Positions 37,375-47,407 of a stretch of DNA of 64,000 nt are shown in pieces. The notes below the pieces were generated by a model. It was given only the letters and a program-made list of their open reading frames with translations. It did no database searches and was not told the origin of the DNA. The stretch's first letter is position 1. Each line of letters begins with the position of its first letter. The stretch is from Heliocidaris erythrogramma (Eukaryota; Echinodermata; Echinoidea; Camarodonta; Echinometridae). The stretch is from positions 10,032,935-10,096,934 of the forward strand of contig CM046863.1 of the NCBI GenBank assembly GCA_025617745.1, written 5' to 3'. The position numbers and the translations under genes were made by a program.

Positions 37375-38576
37375 ATCAGGGAAGATCGGGCTCGGGTGCT
37401 TGTAATAGCTCCTTTTTTGGCCCAGGAGGATTTGGTTCCCGGAGTTAGTGAGCCTTCTGGTGGCTCAACCGTTCCTTCTTCCGCTCAGAGCGGATCTGGT
37501 GTCGCAACTCCTCTCCGGGATTCTTCACCACAGTCCGGCGTCCCTTCATTTGACTGCTTGGCCCCTGTCGGGGAATCTGCAAGACAGTCAGGTCTCTCTA
37601 AAAGGGCCGCTGACTTTTTAATGTCCAGTCTTAGAGTCTCTACTAGGGAAATTTATAATTCCCGTCTTTCAGTCTTTTTCCAATGGTGTAAAGCGCGGGA
37701 TCAAACCCCGTCTAAGGCTCCTATTGGTTCAATCGCGGATTTTCTAATCTCGCTGTTTGACAAAGGGAGGTCCATCTCTACTATCCGAGGCTACCGGTCT
37801 GCGATCGGCGCCATTCATTCGGGGTTTTCGGATGGTTCGGGGATTTCTAATTCCCCGCTGTTGAGTGGATTGATTCAGTCTTTCTTTCTGAAACGTCCCC
37901 CTCGTTCTCAGTTGGGCCCGTCTTGGAGTTTGCCTTGGGTCCTAGAAGCCCTAGCCAAGCCTCCTTTCGAACCGTTAGGTGAGGCTTTGCTTCACCATCT
38001 TACGGTTAAGACGCTCTTCCTGATAGCCATTGCCTCTGGTCAGAGGGGCAGTACCCTTCATGCCCTCTGTCTTACTCCTGGCCATGTTCGTTGGGAGAGA
38101 AAAGACGTTAGATTGATTCTTAAAGCTTCTTTCATTGCCAAGAATCAGACGGCTTCTTCTGGCCCTGTTGAGTCTTTTTCTTTGTCCGCTATCTGACTTT
38201 TCGCCAGTGCGTGAGGACAAGGTTTGGTGTCCTGTTAGAGCTCTCAAATGGTATATTGATAAGACATGTCGCAAAGATGATCACTCGAGAGCCTTTTTCT
38301 CCTGCTTCTCTTGATTCCATTTCTAGATGGATTGTCGAGGCTATTTGGGCCGCCGGCACAGAGGCTCTCTTGTCAGATAGTAAGCCCCATGCTCATGACA
38401 ATCGTAGTGTCAGCACCTCTTGGGCTCTGTTTCAAGGTGTGACGCTTAATAATATTTTGAAGGCTGCCTATTGGCGTTCGCCCAATTCCTTCATTTCTTG
38501 CTACCTTAGGGATGTCCCTGCAAGTGAGGCAATTTTTGCGTCAGCTACCCTGAAGGCCGCTGTGTCTTCTTTGTAA
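37375..38576 (+). pseudogene. DIRS C tyrosine recombinase, nearly complete
   Basis: One frame from about 37375 to 38196, then a shift to 38211-38576. It carries LSKRAADFLMSSLRVSTREIYNSRL, the KGRSISTIRGYRSAI block, SGQRGSTLHAL (first catalytic Arg, intact here unlike in B), AHDNRSVS (H-x-x-R) and YWRSPNSFISCYLRDV (Tyr). The break near 38190-38210 falls in the variable region before the H-x-x-R box. Confidence 0.83.
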
Positions 38577-38960
38577 TCCTGTTCCCTTCTTCCCTTAAAA
38601 CATGCCACCCGGTTTTTGCGTGGGTGCTAGTCTAGCATAATAGGTAAGTATATATGATTTATTGCAGTAAATTTGTAAAATCAGCATTGATTTTCCTATT
38701 TGCTATATAAATCTATATGACCCTCCCTCCTTCCCCTCGCCTTGCAAGTAAAAATGTTTTTCTACTTTGGGTTGCTCGCAAAAGAGGAAGATGGCCGTTG
38801 CCTATTGCTGCTGATGAGTGGCGAAGGGGAGAACAATAGGATTACGGGGGTGCGCACAATATTGTGACTCTTTTGTGTTAAGTTCTCGAACGGGTTAGCG
38901 TAGTCAAGAGATAGGTAGGTATATAGATTTATGTAGTAAATAAGAAAATCAATGCTGATT

Positions 38961-40766
38961 TTACAAACTTATCACATTTACGTCGCATTTATCATACATA
39001 AAAAAAAAATTCCATTCACAGCTCACACTCACCCACACCTTTCCACTTGACAGACACACAGATATAAAGAGAAAGTAAAAAAAGAAAGAAGTTTTAAATA
39101 CCCGGGCCCCCGTCTTTTAAAGAATTGCGATTGATTCGAATCGATCGCAACTTAAAATTCATGTCAACTCATGTCAATCTCTTAAGTACATAGTTGCGAT
39201 TAATTTTAAATTGCGATCGACTTGAATCAAACGTAACTCTTATAAGATATGGCCCTGGTTTACCCTCCATATAAAGGCCCATATGACACTTGACGACTTT
39301 GAATGACAAAATAATGAATTTGTTCTAAAAAGTGACGGTTTTGATCCTAGCATTCTCGCTTAATTAGCTGAGGAGAAAATAGGACCAAATGATAATAACA
39401 ATACAAAACATATTGCGCTTAACTCTTACTGTGCCAAGAGGTTTACCTCTCTTCAGAATTTTACCAAAATGTGATCAATTCTTACTTTTCAAATGTCTGC
39501 ACTTCATAACCATTTATTATTTCATAAAATATTGTGTACAAAACTTGAAGGAAATTTATTACCATTTCTTATGACATGTATGATACGAAACAGTATTACT
39601 TCACCCAATAATAAGAATTATTGAAAATTTACATTTCAGTTTTATTTTTTTGTTCATTATATTTTGGTTTCTCATTTGTTTACTATTTACTATTGTTTAA
39701 TGTTGAAATAAGTTAATATATTTGTGAAAATCTGCATTTTTCTCTGAAATTTTCTGTAGCATATAATTATGATCATATATTTAGAAGGCTTGATTTATGA
39801 TCAACATTTTGATATACATTGACAATATACCTTTCCTGTGGTCGAGCAATTGGCCAATGAATATGACAAGTCTATCTGTCACATATACATGCCATCGGCA
39901 CTGAAAGAGTTGATACAATGTTTCTAAGCACAGGAAATATTCAGAATGAAGAGAAGAAGGGTGAAAGATAAAGAACATGGACAGATGGAAGAGCAAATAC
40001 AAGCACAAATTAACTAGTAATACAATTGCCCAATAAGATGAGAAGGGTTTTGAAAGACTACTTATTATATATCAGCTACTACACCAAATTTAAGCAATTA
40101 GTCCTTCATAAAAAAATGTTCTGCTTATGATCTTAATTCGGAACTACCTCATATTGTTGTCTATTTTTGATTTAAAAGTATGTAAAAAATTTCACCCCTA
40201 TTGTTCATCTTGAATATCCAATAAATTTTTCCATATTTATAAGACTTTTTGTACTTTGTTTAAAAAAAAATCTTCGATAAAATTTAATAGGTGAACAACC
40301 AGATCTTGCTTTTACTATAGGGTGCAACGATACAAGAGGTGAAGATTCTATGGACTTTGATATTACAGGTATACTCTTGATCATAACCTGATCGAACAAC
40401 ATTGATTGATAAAAGGTTTTATTAAATCTCAAATCTCAAATCGTGGCCGAAGCCAAATTAAAGAGAATTTACATGATTATACAAACACTACACAAAATAT
40501 ATAATTTTTTTTTTAAATTCCGGTATCACATTTATATCACACAGAATACAATAAAAAGGTTTAATTAGCAAGTGATATGAGGGTGGCTAGAATTACTACA
40601 ATCAGTACGACAGCACATTGTGCATAAATGGTATTTAACACAGATTTATATTAAACAAAAAAGAAAACAATAAGGTTTAAGATTTAATTATTGAAAATTT
40701 ACTCTGAAATCCAATATGGATATCAATGAATCCTTTTCATGGAATCATTTGATAATTTGATAAAAT
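38961..40766. other. Non-coding stretch
   Basis: AT-rich. Contains the inverted-repeat element at 39104-39256. The remaining frames are short and unsupported. Confidence 0.5.
39104..39256. mobile_element. Small inverted-repeat element related to 3467-3615
   Basis: Left GGGCCCCCGTCTTTTAAAGAATTGCGATTGATTCGA.. and right ..TCGACTTGAATCAAACGTAACTCTTATAAGATATGGCCC are imperfect inverted repeats around GCGATTAA-type words. It resembles the GGGCCCTCTTGC element at 3467-3615. Confidence 0.5.
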
Positions 40767-41880
40767 TTAAGTGAGAGGTTGCGAATAATGTTGATTTAAA
40801 ATGCGTACAAGATATGGTATTGCACTGTTTTGATATCTACTGGTTTTACACTTAAATTGTTGATATTTTTGTTGATTCCTTAAATTGAAATTGATAGTCC
40901 TTTTATCTGGAAGCCAAGAAGAAAGGGCTTCATTTTTTTCTAACTTTAATGCAAAGTCTAGGCAAAGATTTTCTCTACGGGATTTCAAAGTTAACATATT
41001 GCAAGTTTTTAAAGCTTCATCATACGAATTGTAATTGATTCCTAGAAAAATTTTAAAAGCTCTTTTTTTAATTTGTTCTATGTCATCACTTTGTTTGATT
41101 GTAAGATTAGGGTGGAACACTATTGCACAATATTCTAAAATTGGTCGAATATACCCAACATACACTTTTAAAAGATCACATACAGGTAGATTGAAATGTG
41201 TTAATATTCGTAACATATATAGTTTTCTATTACATTTCTTAACTAATTCTTTTACATGGGTGTCCCATTTTAAATTGCATTGTAAATATATGCCTAGAAT
41301 TTTTACTAAACTTTCTTCCTTTAATGAAACATTATCAATAAAATAAGATTGTTGAATTGGTTGTTTCATAAAAGATACTGTCATAAACACACACTTAATT
41401 GGGTTGAGTTTCATGTTATTTGTTAAAGACCATGTATATTTCAAGAAGAGAGTTCAGTTTGTAGAATTGAAGGTTGGGTAAAATATCGAGATTCAACAAT
41501 GGTTAAATCATCTACATATTTATACACAGGAAGTTTATAATTTTGACAAGCATCATTAATCATTATTAGAAAGAGAATGGGTCCGAGTTTTGTTCCCTGG
41601 GGTACTCCTGCATCATTATGTTTTACATCAGAAATTTGACCCTTATACTTGACAGATTGTGTTCTACTAATGAGAAAATCTACTACAAGTGAAACTACAC
41701 ATGGACGCACACCAAGTTCAATCAATTTGCAAATTACAATGTGATCTATTCGATCAAAAGCTTTTGAGAAGTCTGTTAAAATAACAGTTGATACTGTTTT
41801 GGGTTTGTCAGAATTTTTATATAAATTATTTAACATTGCGATAAGATAATGACATGTTGAGAGCCCATGGCGGTTTCCAA
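40767..41880 (-). pseudogene. Non-LTR reverse transcriptase, C-terminal pieces
   Basis: Piece 41880-41441 has LTDFSKAFDRIDH (motif A), AGVPQGTKLGPILFLIMIND (motif B) and YKYVDDLTIVE (YVDD, motif C). Piece 41444-40767 has NNMKLNPIKCVFM, VKILGIYLQCNLKWDTHV, and the C-terminal region RPILEYCAIVFHPNLT, typical of CR1/L2-type RTs. A frameshift separates them. Confidence 0.85.
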
Positions 41881-41988
41881 ATAATAATATATACCTATCT
41901 ATACAGCGCCATGAGCGTCGAAAGGCGGACCTGCGCGCTATACAAGTAGCCACTATTATTATTATTATTGATTATTATCAATATTATT
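41881..41988. mobile_element. Short SINE-like insertion in the RT
   Basis: The inserted sequence reads ..GCGCCATGAGCGTCGAAAGGCGGACCTGCGCGCTATACAAGTAGCCAC then (TTA)n, with ATTATTAT-type flanks on both sides. It lies between codons for NNIDNN and FGNRHGLST of the RT and disrupts it. The GCGCTATACAAGTA..(ATT)n end resembles common SINE/LINE tails. Confidence 0.65.
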
Positions 41989-42165
41989 ACTGATATCTTC
42001 CCACAACCATTTAGCAATAAAAGATTCAGCTATTTTTGCAAAATAAGAAGTTAATGCTATTGGTCTTAATTCAGACAAAGTAGGTGGATATGATTTTGGT
42101 ACTGGTACAATTTCAGCATATTTAAAAACCTGTGGGAAAATACCTTCAGAAAATGAAAAATTCAA
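41965..42165 (-). pseudogene. Non-LTR RT, N-terminal piece
   Basis: Encodes NFSFSEGIFPQVFKYAEIVPVPKS..SELRPIALTSYFAKIAES, the RT region 0/1 block (WK-A-xVxPxxK, LRPIxLTS). Upstream frame ends at 42175; downstream piece starts after the SINE-like insertion. Confidence 0.8.
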
Positions 42166-42174
42166 TATATGACA

Positions 42175-43695
42175 TCATGGAAAACATAATTCATATGCAA
42201 ATTCTTTCAATAATCTTACTGGTAAATCATTTGTAATACTAGACTTTTGCATATTTAACTTGCGTAATAAATTATAAATATCTTTTGGATCTATATTTGG
42301 ACAAATTGAATGTGAGGGCCGATATGCAGGTAATTTACATTTATCAAGTTCGGGAAGATCTGAGGCTACAGACAAAAAATGTTCATTTATACAATTTGCT
42401 GCTTCTTTAAAGTGTTCAGGTTCATTAGATGCAACACCAGGTATATCAATTGGTGGCTGATCCTGTGGACCTTTAGTCATTATCTTTATATGACGATACC
42501 AGTCAGCTGGATTATTAACCTTAAGTTTACGTATTCTTTTATTATAAAAATTATCTTTGGCTGATTCAACTGCATCAATAACCCTATCCCGAAAGTGTTT
42601 CCACAAATTTGTATTATTTGAAAACCATGCTTGTTGTCTTTTTTCAATAAGAGATTTTACTTCACAGTTTATCCAAGGTTTATCATTTTCATGAAATTTT
42701 ATCCTTTTTGTAGGTAAAGATATATCAATATGCTGTTGAAGAGTAGTAAAAAAGTAATCCAACATTTCATCAGGAGTGGAAATTTGGTATATTTCCTCCC
42801 ATGAAAAATGAGTTAACCAACTGCCAAATTCACGTATCCCACTATCAGTGAGAGGACGTACTATCTTTCTCCTTGTTCCCTTTGACAACTTGGATGGTTG
42901 ACAAAATTGTAGTGAAGGGCGCCAAAGAACACAGTTGTGATCACCCATCCCCAACGGCGGAAAAATTTCAACAGGGTTATAAGTATAATGAAAATTAGTA
43001 ATAATTTTGTCCAAAACATTTTGATCTCTGGTTGGTTTGTTTACGACTTGAACTAGACTGTCATTCAGCAAAATTAAACTTAAATCGAGATCGTTAAAAT
43101 CACCAACGATGACTACTCTAGTATCAGGATACTTGATCAGTAACTGATCATGTGTAGTAGTTATATGATCAATATATTTATCGGCGAGTGGATGCTTGGG
43201 AGGGAAGTAAACGACGCACAAGATGATACCTGAGATGCTTCGAGGTAACCGTGGAGGTCGCATGTGAATCCAGATGACCTCCAGATCATCGGGTATGTTG
43301 ACCGGAAGTACTCGAGGCTTGAAGCGGTGCTTGATGTAGGCTGCTACCCCACCACCTTTCTTCTCAGTTCGAGGCTTGGAGAAAGCAGAGTAGCCAGGTA
43401 TTGGGAAGTAGTCGATAGGAGTATCTGGGTGTAGCCAAGTTTCAGTAATGGCCAGGATATCCACAGAATTCGTTTCAGCTGCAGTAACAATTTCATAAAA
43501 TTTATTCCTCATCGACCGTGCATTCAATAAATAAAGAACAGGCAAATCATACGTAACACTTCTGCGTCTATCTTCAACAGGAGGTTTTATATGTATCAAG
43601 TTTGTTGCATTGCAATTCCTTCTCCCACAAGACACATTTTTATATTCCCGTGGTTGTATCAATACTGGAATCTGACAAATAATATTATTTATCAC
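42175..43695 (-). CDS. Non-LTR endonuclease plus RT-linker ORF (506 aa)
   Basis: Long intact frame. Endonuclease (EEP/APE-like) motifs: LLNARSMRNKF (NxRS), AITETWLHPD (catalytic Glu), GGGVAAYIKHRF, VVIVGDFND (GDFN), and MGDHNCVLW (SDHxxV variant). A basic linker follows, RRKIVRPLTD.. with KPWINCEVKSLIEKRQQAW. The enzyme nicks target DNA to prime reverse transcription. The ORF stops just before the RT, so the polyprotein is truncated. Confidence 0.87.
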   Translation of the reverse strand: MINNIICQIPVLIQPREYKNVSCGRRNCNATNLIHIKPPVEDRRRSVTYDLPVLYLLNARSMRNKFYEIVTAAETNSVDILAITETWLHPDTPIDYFPIPGYSAFSKPRTEKKGGGVAAYIKHRFKPRVLPVNIPDDLEVIWIHMRPPRLPRSISGIILCVVYFPPKHPLADKYIDHITTTHDQLLIKYPDTRVVIVGDFNDLDLSLILLNDSLVQVVNKPTRDQNVLDKIITNFHYTYNPVEIFPPLGMGDHNCVLWRPSLQFCQPSKLSKGTRRKIVRPLTDSGIREFGSWLTHFSWEEIYQISTPDEMLDYFFTTLQQHIDISLPTKRIKFHENDKPWINCEVKSLIEKRQQAWFSNNTNLWKHFRDRVIDAVESAKDNFYNKRIRKLKVNNPADWYRHIKIMTKGPQDQPPIDIPGVASNEPEHFKEAANCINEHFLSVASDLPELDKCKLPAYRPSHSICPNIDPKDIYNLLRKLNMQKSSITNDLPVRLLKEFAYELCFP

Positions 43696-43713
43696 GTTTG
43701 ATCGTCGGAGTTT

Positions 43714-44139
43714 TCATGCACCTGCGCGTTTTCCACGATGAGTACGACGTCGACATTTAAATATGCCAAGATCAACAATGTCTTTCAAAATTTTAGATGG
43801 AGGTTTTTTAAAATTATTTTGAGAACGAATTTTATATAAGTCAGAAATGGAGTAAGAATACCGATGTTTAGACGCAACACTATCCTCGTTTGGTCCAGGG
43901 TTAGAATGCACATCCCCGCATAATAATAAAATGTCAATGTTAAAACATGAAGAAGAGTTCGGGTAGTACGATATTGGAGACTTCAAAAACTTGCAATGAT
44001 AAAACTTTTTGCCACAAATTACATCAAAAGAAGAATAATTTATAGCAGCTTGTTTGGTGTACTGACAGCACACAAGCAACAGAAAAATAGTTAAAATACC
44101 TCGCCAATGGCAATACACGGTGAAGGTTGTTGAAAGCAC
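43714..44139 (-). CDS. N-terminal ORF with 2A-like motif
   Basis: 141 codons. Begins with a hydrophobic segment (TIFLLLVCCQYTK, about residues 17-29) and contains LLLCGDVHSNPGP at about residues 69-81 (NPGP encoded at 43891-43902). D-V-x-x-NPGP is the core of 2A ribosome-skipping peptides, known from some sea-urchin non-LTR elements. Skipping would release a short leader from the downstream polyprotein. The usual Glu is replaced by His, so activity is uncertain. The next frame starts 18 bp on, in another register. Confidence 0.7.
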   Translation of the reverse strand: MLSTTFTVYCHWRGILTIFLLLVCCQYTKQAAINYSSFDVICGKKFYHCKFLKSPISYYPNSSSCFNIDILLLCGDVHSNPGPNEDSVASKHRYSYSISDLYKIRSQNNFKKPPSKILKDIVDLGIFKCRRRTHRGKRAGA

Positions 44140-44450
44140 GTTTTGTATATACTGGAACAGTTTTTTGTCAAAGTTAAAAATATTTACGGCTTGAGCGCCT
44201 TCAATAAAAGGACGCTTATTGTGAAAGTGCGAACATCACAATAGATTGAATAGAGAGTGTACTTATCTATGGTGCAGGACTTGCACAGTAAAATGGCTGT
44301 ACCGATATCCGTAGTGATATAACTAAATCCAATGCAAAAAAAAAAAAAAAAAAAAACACGTTCCCTCAAAGTACACGAAGACGGAGTACCAAGTATCTCC
44401 AAAACTTGTCCAGCAAAGTCCTGGTAATATAAATAATCATCTGGTAGCAA

Positions 44451-45520
44451 TATGATGACATGGCGATGTAATAAGAGTTAGTAAAACTGCACAAACTCAG
44501 AGCACGAAATGAAGGTCTGCCTGCTAGGCGAGCCATTACATTACGGAGACCATCTTACTGGAGAAAGTTGGTTTGTATGTCAAACCTACGTTAAAATTCA
44601 AAATATGAAAGTAAAGATCCGTCTACTTTACAAAAATATGTATTCCCCTTACACTCAAAGACCTTAAAAATGGCATTAAACTGACAAAACTTGAACAGCG
44701 CCACCTTACAGTAACTGTTAAATTGAGATTATAATTTGAAAATGAATAAGCCAGTTCGGGGTTAGCGCATGGTACAAATGACCCCAAATATCCACAGATA
44801 TTTTAGACATGGAGGGTCCCTTTATGTGCACTTCAGAAAAATAACTCTGGGAGTGATAGAGGTGCCTCTTGAATAGCTTTTGTTTCCCCCTTTAAAAAGA
44901 ATACTTCCACCTGGATATCATGGAATGCACCATTAGTGCATAATTGAATAATGATTACATGACATTCATGAGCACATATCGAATATTAGTGTCAGTGGGT
45001 TTTAGAATTTGGTACAGATGACCTTTATCTGCTCATGCTCAGATTGCATCTCCGAACTGGCTTATTGCATTTTATTTTGAATTTTGACAAACAGCTGTTT
45101 GGTAAATAGGTACATTTTATATTTCAAACTATTATTTTTGACGTTGCATATGTGGAAAATTGCCTACAGATACATTCTAAGCTTCTACAAACTAGAATGG
45201 GGCATGATTGGAAAATTATGGGGAACATACACTTATCAAATCCTGTTGAAAGATGGCGCCATTAGGAGCCTCAATTTACTGTCACTTTAAATATATTTTA
45301 CCGTGATCTTTAGACTGCCAATCAGGGCTCGCTATATTTCTAGCCTTTTGTTCCTTTAGTTTCCGTGCATATTGTTCGATTTCGGCTTGCGGTTTATTCT
45401 GATGTTTGGAAGACAACAAAATTTAGTATATCCTCTGTTCAACGATATTCTGACATTAAGGCGAATCGTTTTATCTGAGCCTATTGTTCAGATTCGCCTT
45501 TACCCACGTTCGCTTTCGCC
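44451..45520. other. Non-coding stretch
   Basis: AT-rich, no gene or clear repeat. A short frame at 45084-45290 is unsupported. Confidence 0.5.
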
Positions 45521-45796
45521 TTAAAGCCCAAGTCCACACCAAAATCAAACTTTCTGAGTATTTTCTACATAAACCATGGGTTAAAACCAAAAAGAATCAT
45601 GTCTGAATTCCCAACGGTTGCTCCATAATAATATATTTTTTTAATTTGGCAATTTTGAAGCGAAATAATCATTTCATTTAATCACGTGACCGTGTGACGT
45701 ACAGCACTCACATTGTTTTTCGCTGGTGCAATCGACGCCGCATCCGCACGCCAGTATACACGCTAGTGGAATGCAGGTGCCTTGAAAAACTTCAAC

Positions 45797-46070
45797 ATGC
45801 CAATGTGTCAGGTTTATCGCTGCTCAAAAAAGCAGAGCAAGGTGCCTAACCATATTTTTTTTTGCCATTCCAAACCCCCAAATGGATCGTGAAAGATGTG
45901 CTAAATGGCGTAATAATATCGGAACGGACAAATTCAACTTGAAAACGTACAAATGGGTTCAAAGTCGGGTGGTGTGTGGGGACCACTTTGAGCCTCACTG
46001 CTTCCAAGATCGGCATGTACACAAGCCGCGGGGCCGCGCCAGCTGGCCGTACCGTCGATACCAAATCAAT
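45797..46070 (+). pseudogene. THAP-domain exon, frameshifted in a T-run
   Basis: Starts MPMCQVYRCSKKQSKVPNH (C-x4-C of the THAP C2CH finger). After a T9 run the frame changes to AIPNPQMDRERCAKWRNNI..WVQSRVVCGDHFEPHCF, which supplies the conserved Trp and the C-x2-H pair. A T8 run would give one continuous frame, so the lesion is one base in a homopolymer and could be a sequencing or assembly error. A GTGAGT donor at 46071 follows. THAP domains bind DNA and recur in P-, Kolobok- and PHIS-type transposases. Confidence 0.8.
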
Positions 46071-46261
46071 GTGAGTGCTTTGCATCACATAAAATCGCGG
46101 CCCATTGCATTGTAGGATTGAACAGCCTCGCTCGGGATGATGAACCTCATAATTAAAGAAACTTTCAAAACTTGCATGAAAATTACTTCCGGTAATCATT
46201 CCAAAAACAAAGGTATTTAAAAGTATCTTAGATTTTTCGCTTTCAGTTGAGCTACCGTTAG

Positions 46262-46281
46262 TGCGTGTGTGTGTGTGTGTA
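46262..46281. repeat. (GT)n microsatellite
   Basis: Nine or ten GT units inside the TTAA-flanked element. Confidence 0.8.
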
Positions 46282-46472
46282 ATTGGGTTTTTACAGACGT
46301 GTATCAATCAGATATGATTATTTACATCTGGGACCGACCTTTAACGTCACCATCCGAAAGACGTGACTCAGTCTCGAACCTGGGTCCGCTGAATCAGTTT
46401 ATAACTTCCACTGGTAGCTGAATTACAGGAGCACGCCACAACGCCCAGTGCTCGTGTGGACTTGGCCTTTAA

Positions 46473-47156
46473 ACCTCGAATTTCTATTGTGACGGAATAA
46501 ACCGTTGTTAAATAAATTGTTAGGATTCGCCTTAAAGGCATTCGATAACTTTGTGGAGGCTTGATTTAATAAATTGTTGAATTTTGATATCTGTCTTGTA
46601 TAATGATGTTCAGAAAGATAAATAAATAGCCAGGCATAGAAAGGTTGTCAAATATATAATGCTATTATTAAGATATATGTGACTGAATACTCCCATTTAC
46701 GAAAGCGTATGACCATACGCTTTAGTCTAACACTGAGTCAATGGGGGAAAATGAGTCTGGCACTTCCGGTCACTTGATTATATTTACTTTTGTGAAGCAC
46801 ATGATGATTCTGAAGTGCTTTTCCCCCCAGGTCTTCATTTTTACACATATTACATATACTGATAGCATGTAAGGCCAGACAGCACAGATTTTTTCAAGCC
46901 TCTACAAAGTTCAAATCACTTTAAATCGCAGATAAGCGTATAATACTACTACTACTAATAATGCAGTTCTTGTATTGCGCATATCACATTTATTGATGTG
47001 CCCATGTGCTTCTAAAGAGCTTTGAATTATTACCCAGGCTCAGCCTAGCTGCCCTAATGAAAGCGCGGAAGATTCAAGGAGTAAATTCCTACCGGTACTC
47101 ATTAACCATGTTAACTACACCTTGGTCGAGTAGCAAAATGTAGATAAATGTCTTAC
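46473..47156. other. Non-coding stretch before the paralogous GNMT exon
   Basis: No exon 5 or exon 6 counterpart of the GNMT-like gene found on the - strand here by eye. AT-rich, no other feature. Confidence 0.45.
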
Positions 47157-47407
47157 CTTGAAATAAACGTTCTTGTTGACTGGTTCACCGTGGTCAATGA
47201 TGGCGTCCATGTTCCTATGATAAATCAACAAAACTCCACCAGGTTTGAGCATGGATTTGAAATTCTCGAAACTAAGGCGATAGAGATCCAGGTTGGATGA
47301 AGGGTCAATGAGACAGAGCATAGAACTTGATAAGCACAGCACTGCATCGAAGTCTCCGTATCCATGAAGATCTTCTTTCAATTTCAACCAGTTGGCCTTC
47401 AGGATGA
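47157..47407 (-). CDS. Paralogous GNMT-like exon 4, opposite strand
   Basis: Exactly 251 bp, as exon 4 at 16304-16554. On the - strand it follows an acceptor ..CCCTAG and precedes a GTAAGA donor. Reads VILKANWLKLKEDLHGYGDFDAVLCLSSS.., ..FENFKSMLKPGGVLLIYHRNMD and ..NKNVYFK, about 80% identical to the first gene. Differences include LIDHRN to LIYHRN and CLGSS to CLSSS. There are no stops, and splice borders and phase are kept, so it looks like an exon of a second GNMT-like gene, not a retrocopy. Other exons are not visible in the window. Confidence 0.85.

Larger units (their letters stand above)
36560..38960 (+). mobile_element. DIRS-like retrotransposon C, 3' part
   Basis: Resumes in the RT thumb region (compare 36560-36720 with 33230-33400), passes through RNase H and recombinase, then the 3' terminal motif (38633-38690), a region complementary to its own 5' end (38776-38842) and a last terminal-like motif ATAGGTAGGTATATAGATTT (38911-38930). 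The RT core present in B is missing, so C lost DNA around the B insertion. Confidence 0.75.
40767..44450 (-). mobile_element. CR1/L2-like non-LTR retrotransposon, broken
   Basis: Reading on the - strand: a short N-terminal frame with a 2A-like motif (44139-43714), an apurinic-type endonuclease (43695-42175) and a reverse transcriptase in three pieces (42165-40767). Breaks are a frameshift at about 43700, one at 42170, a SINE-like insertion at 41881-41988 and a shift at 41445. A 20-nt A-run lies near 44338-44357. Exact ends are not visible. Confidence 0.82.
45525..46468 (+). mobile_element. Kolobok-like TTAA element with THAP exon
   Basis: Ends AGCCCAAGTCCACAC.. and ..GTGTGGACTTGGCCT are inverted repeats (one mismatch in 15), flanked on both sides by TTAA (45521-45524, 46469-46472). 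Inside is a THAP zinc-finger coding exon. TTAA target duplications together with a THAP-bearing transposase characterise the Kolobok superfamily. At 944 bp it lacks a catalytic domain and is an internally deleted or decayed derivative. A tRNA-like B-box (GGTTCGAGAC on the - strand, about 46370-46380) suggests a SINE piece inside. Confidence 0.7.

Noticed and set aside
45846..46307. 153-codon - strand frame over the THAP exon
   Set aside because: It is the antisense shadow of the THAP coding sequence, where the + strand has the conserved C2CH residues.
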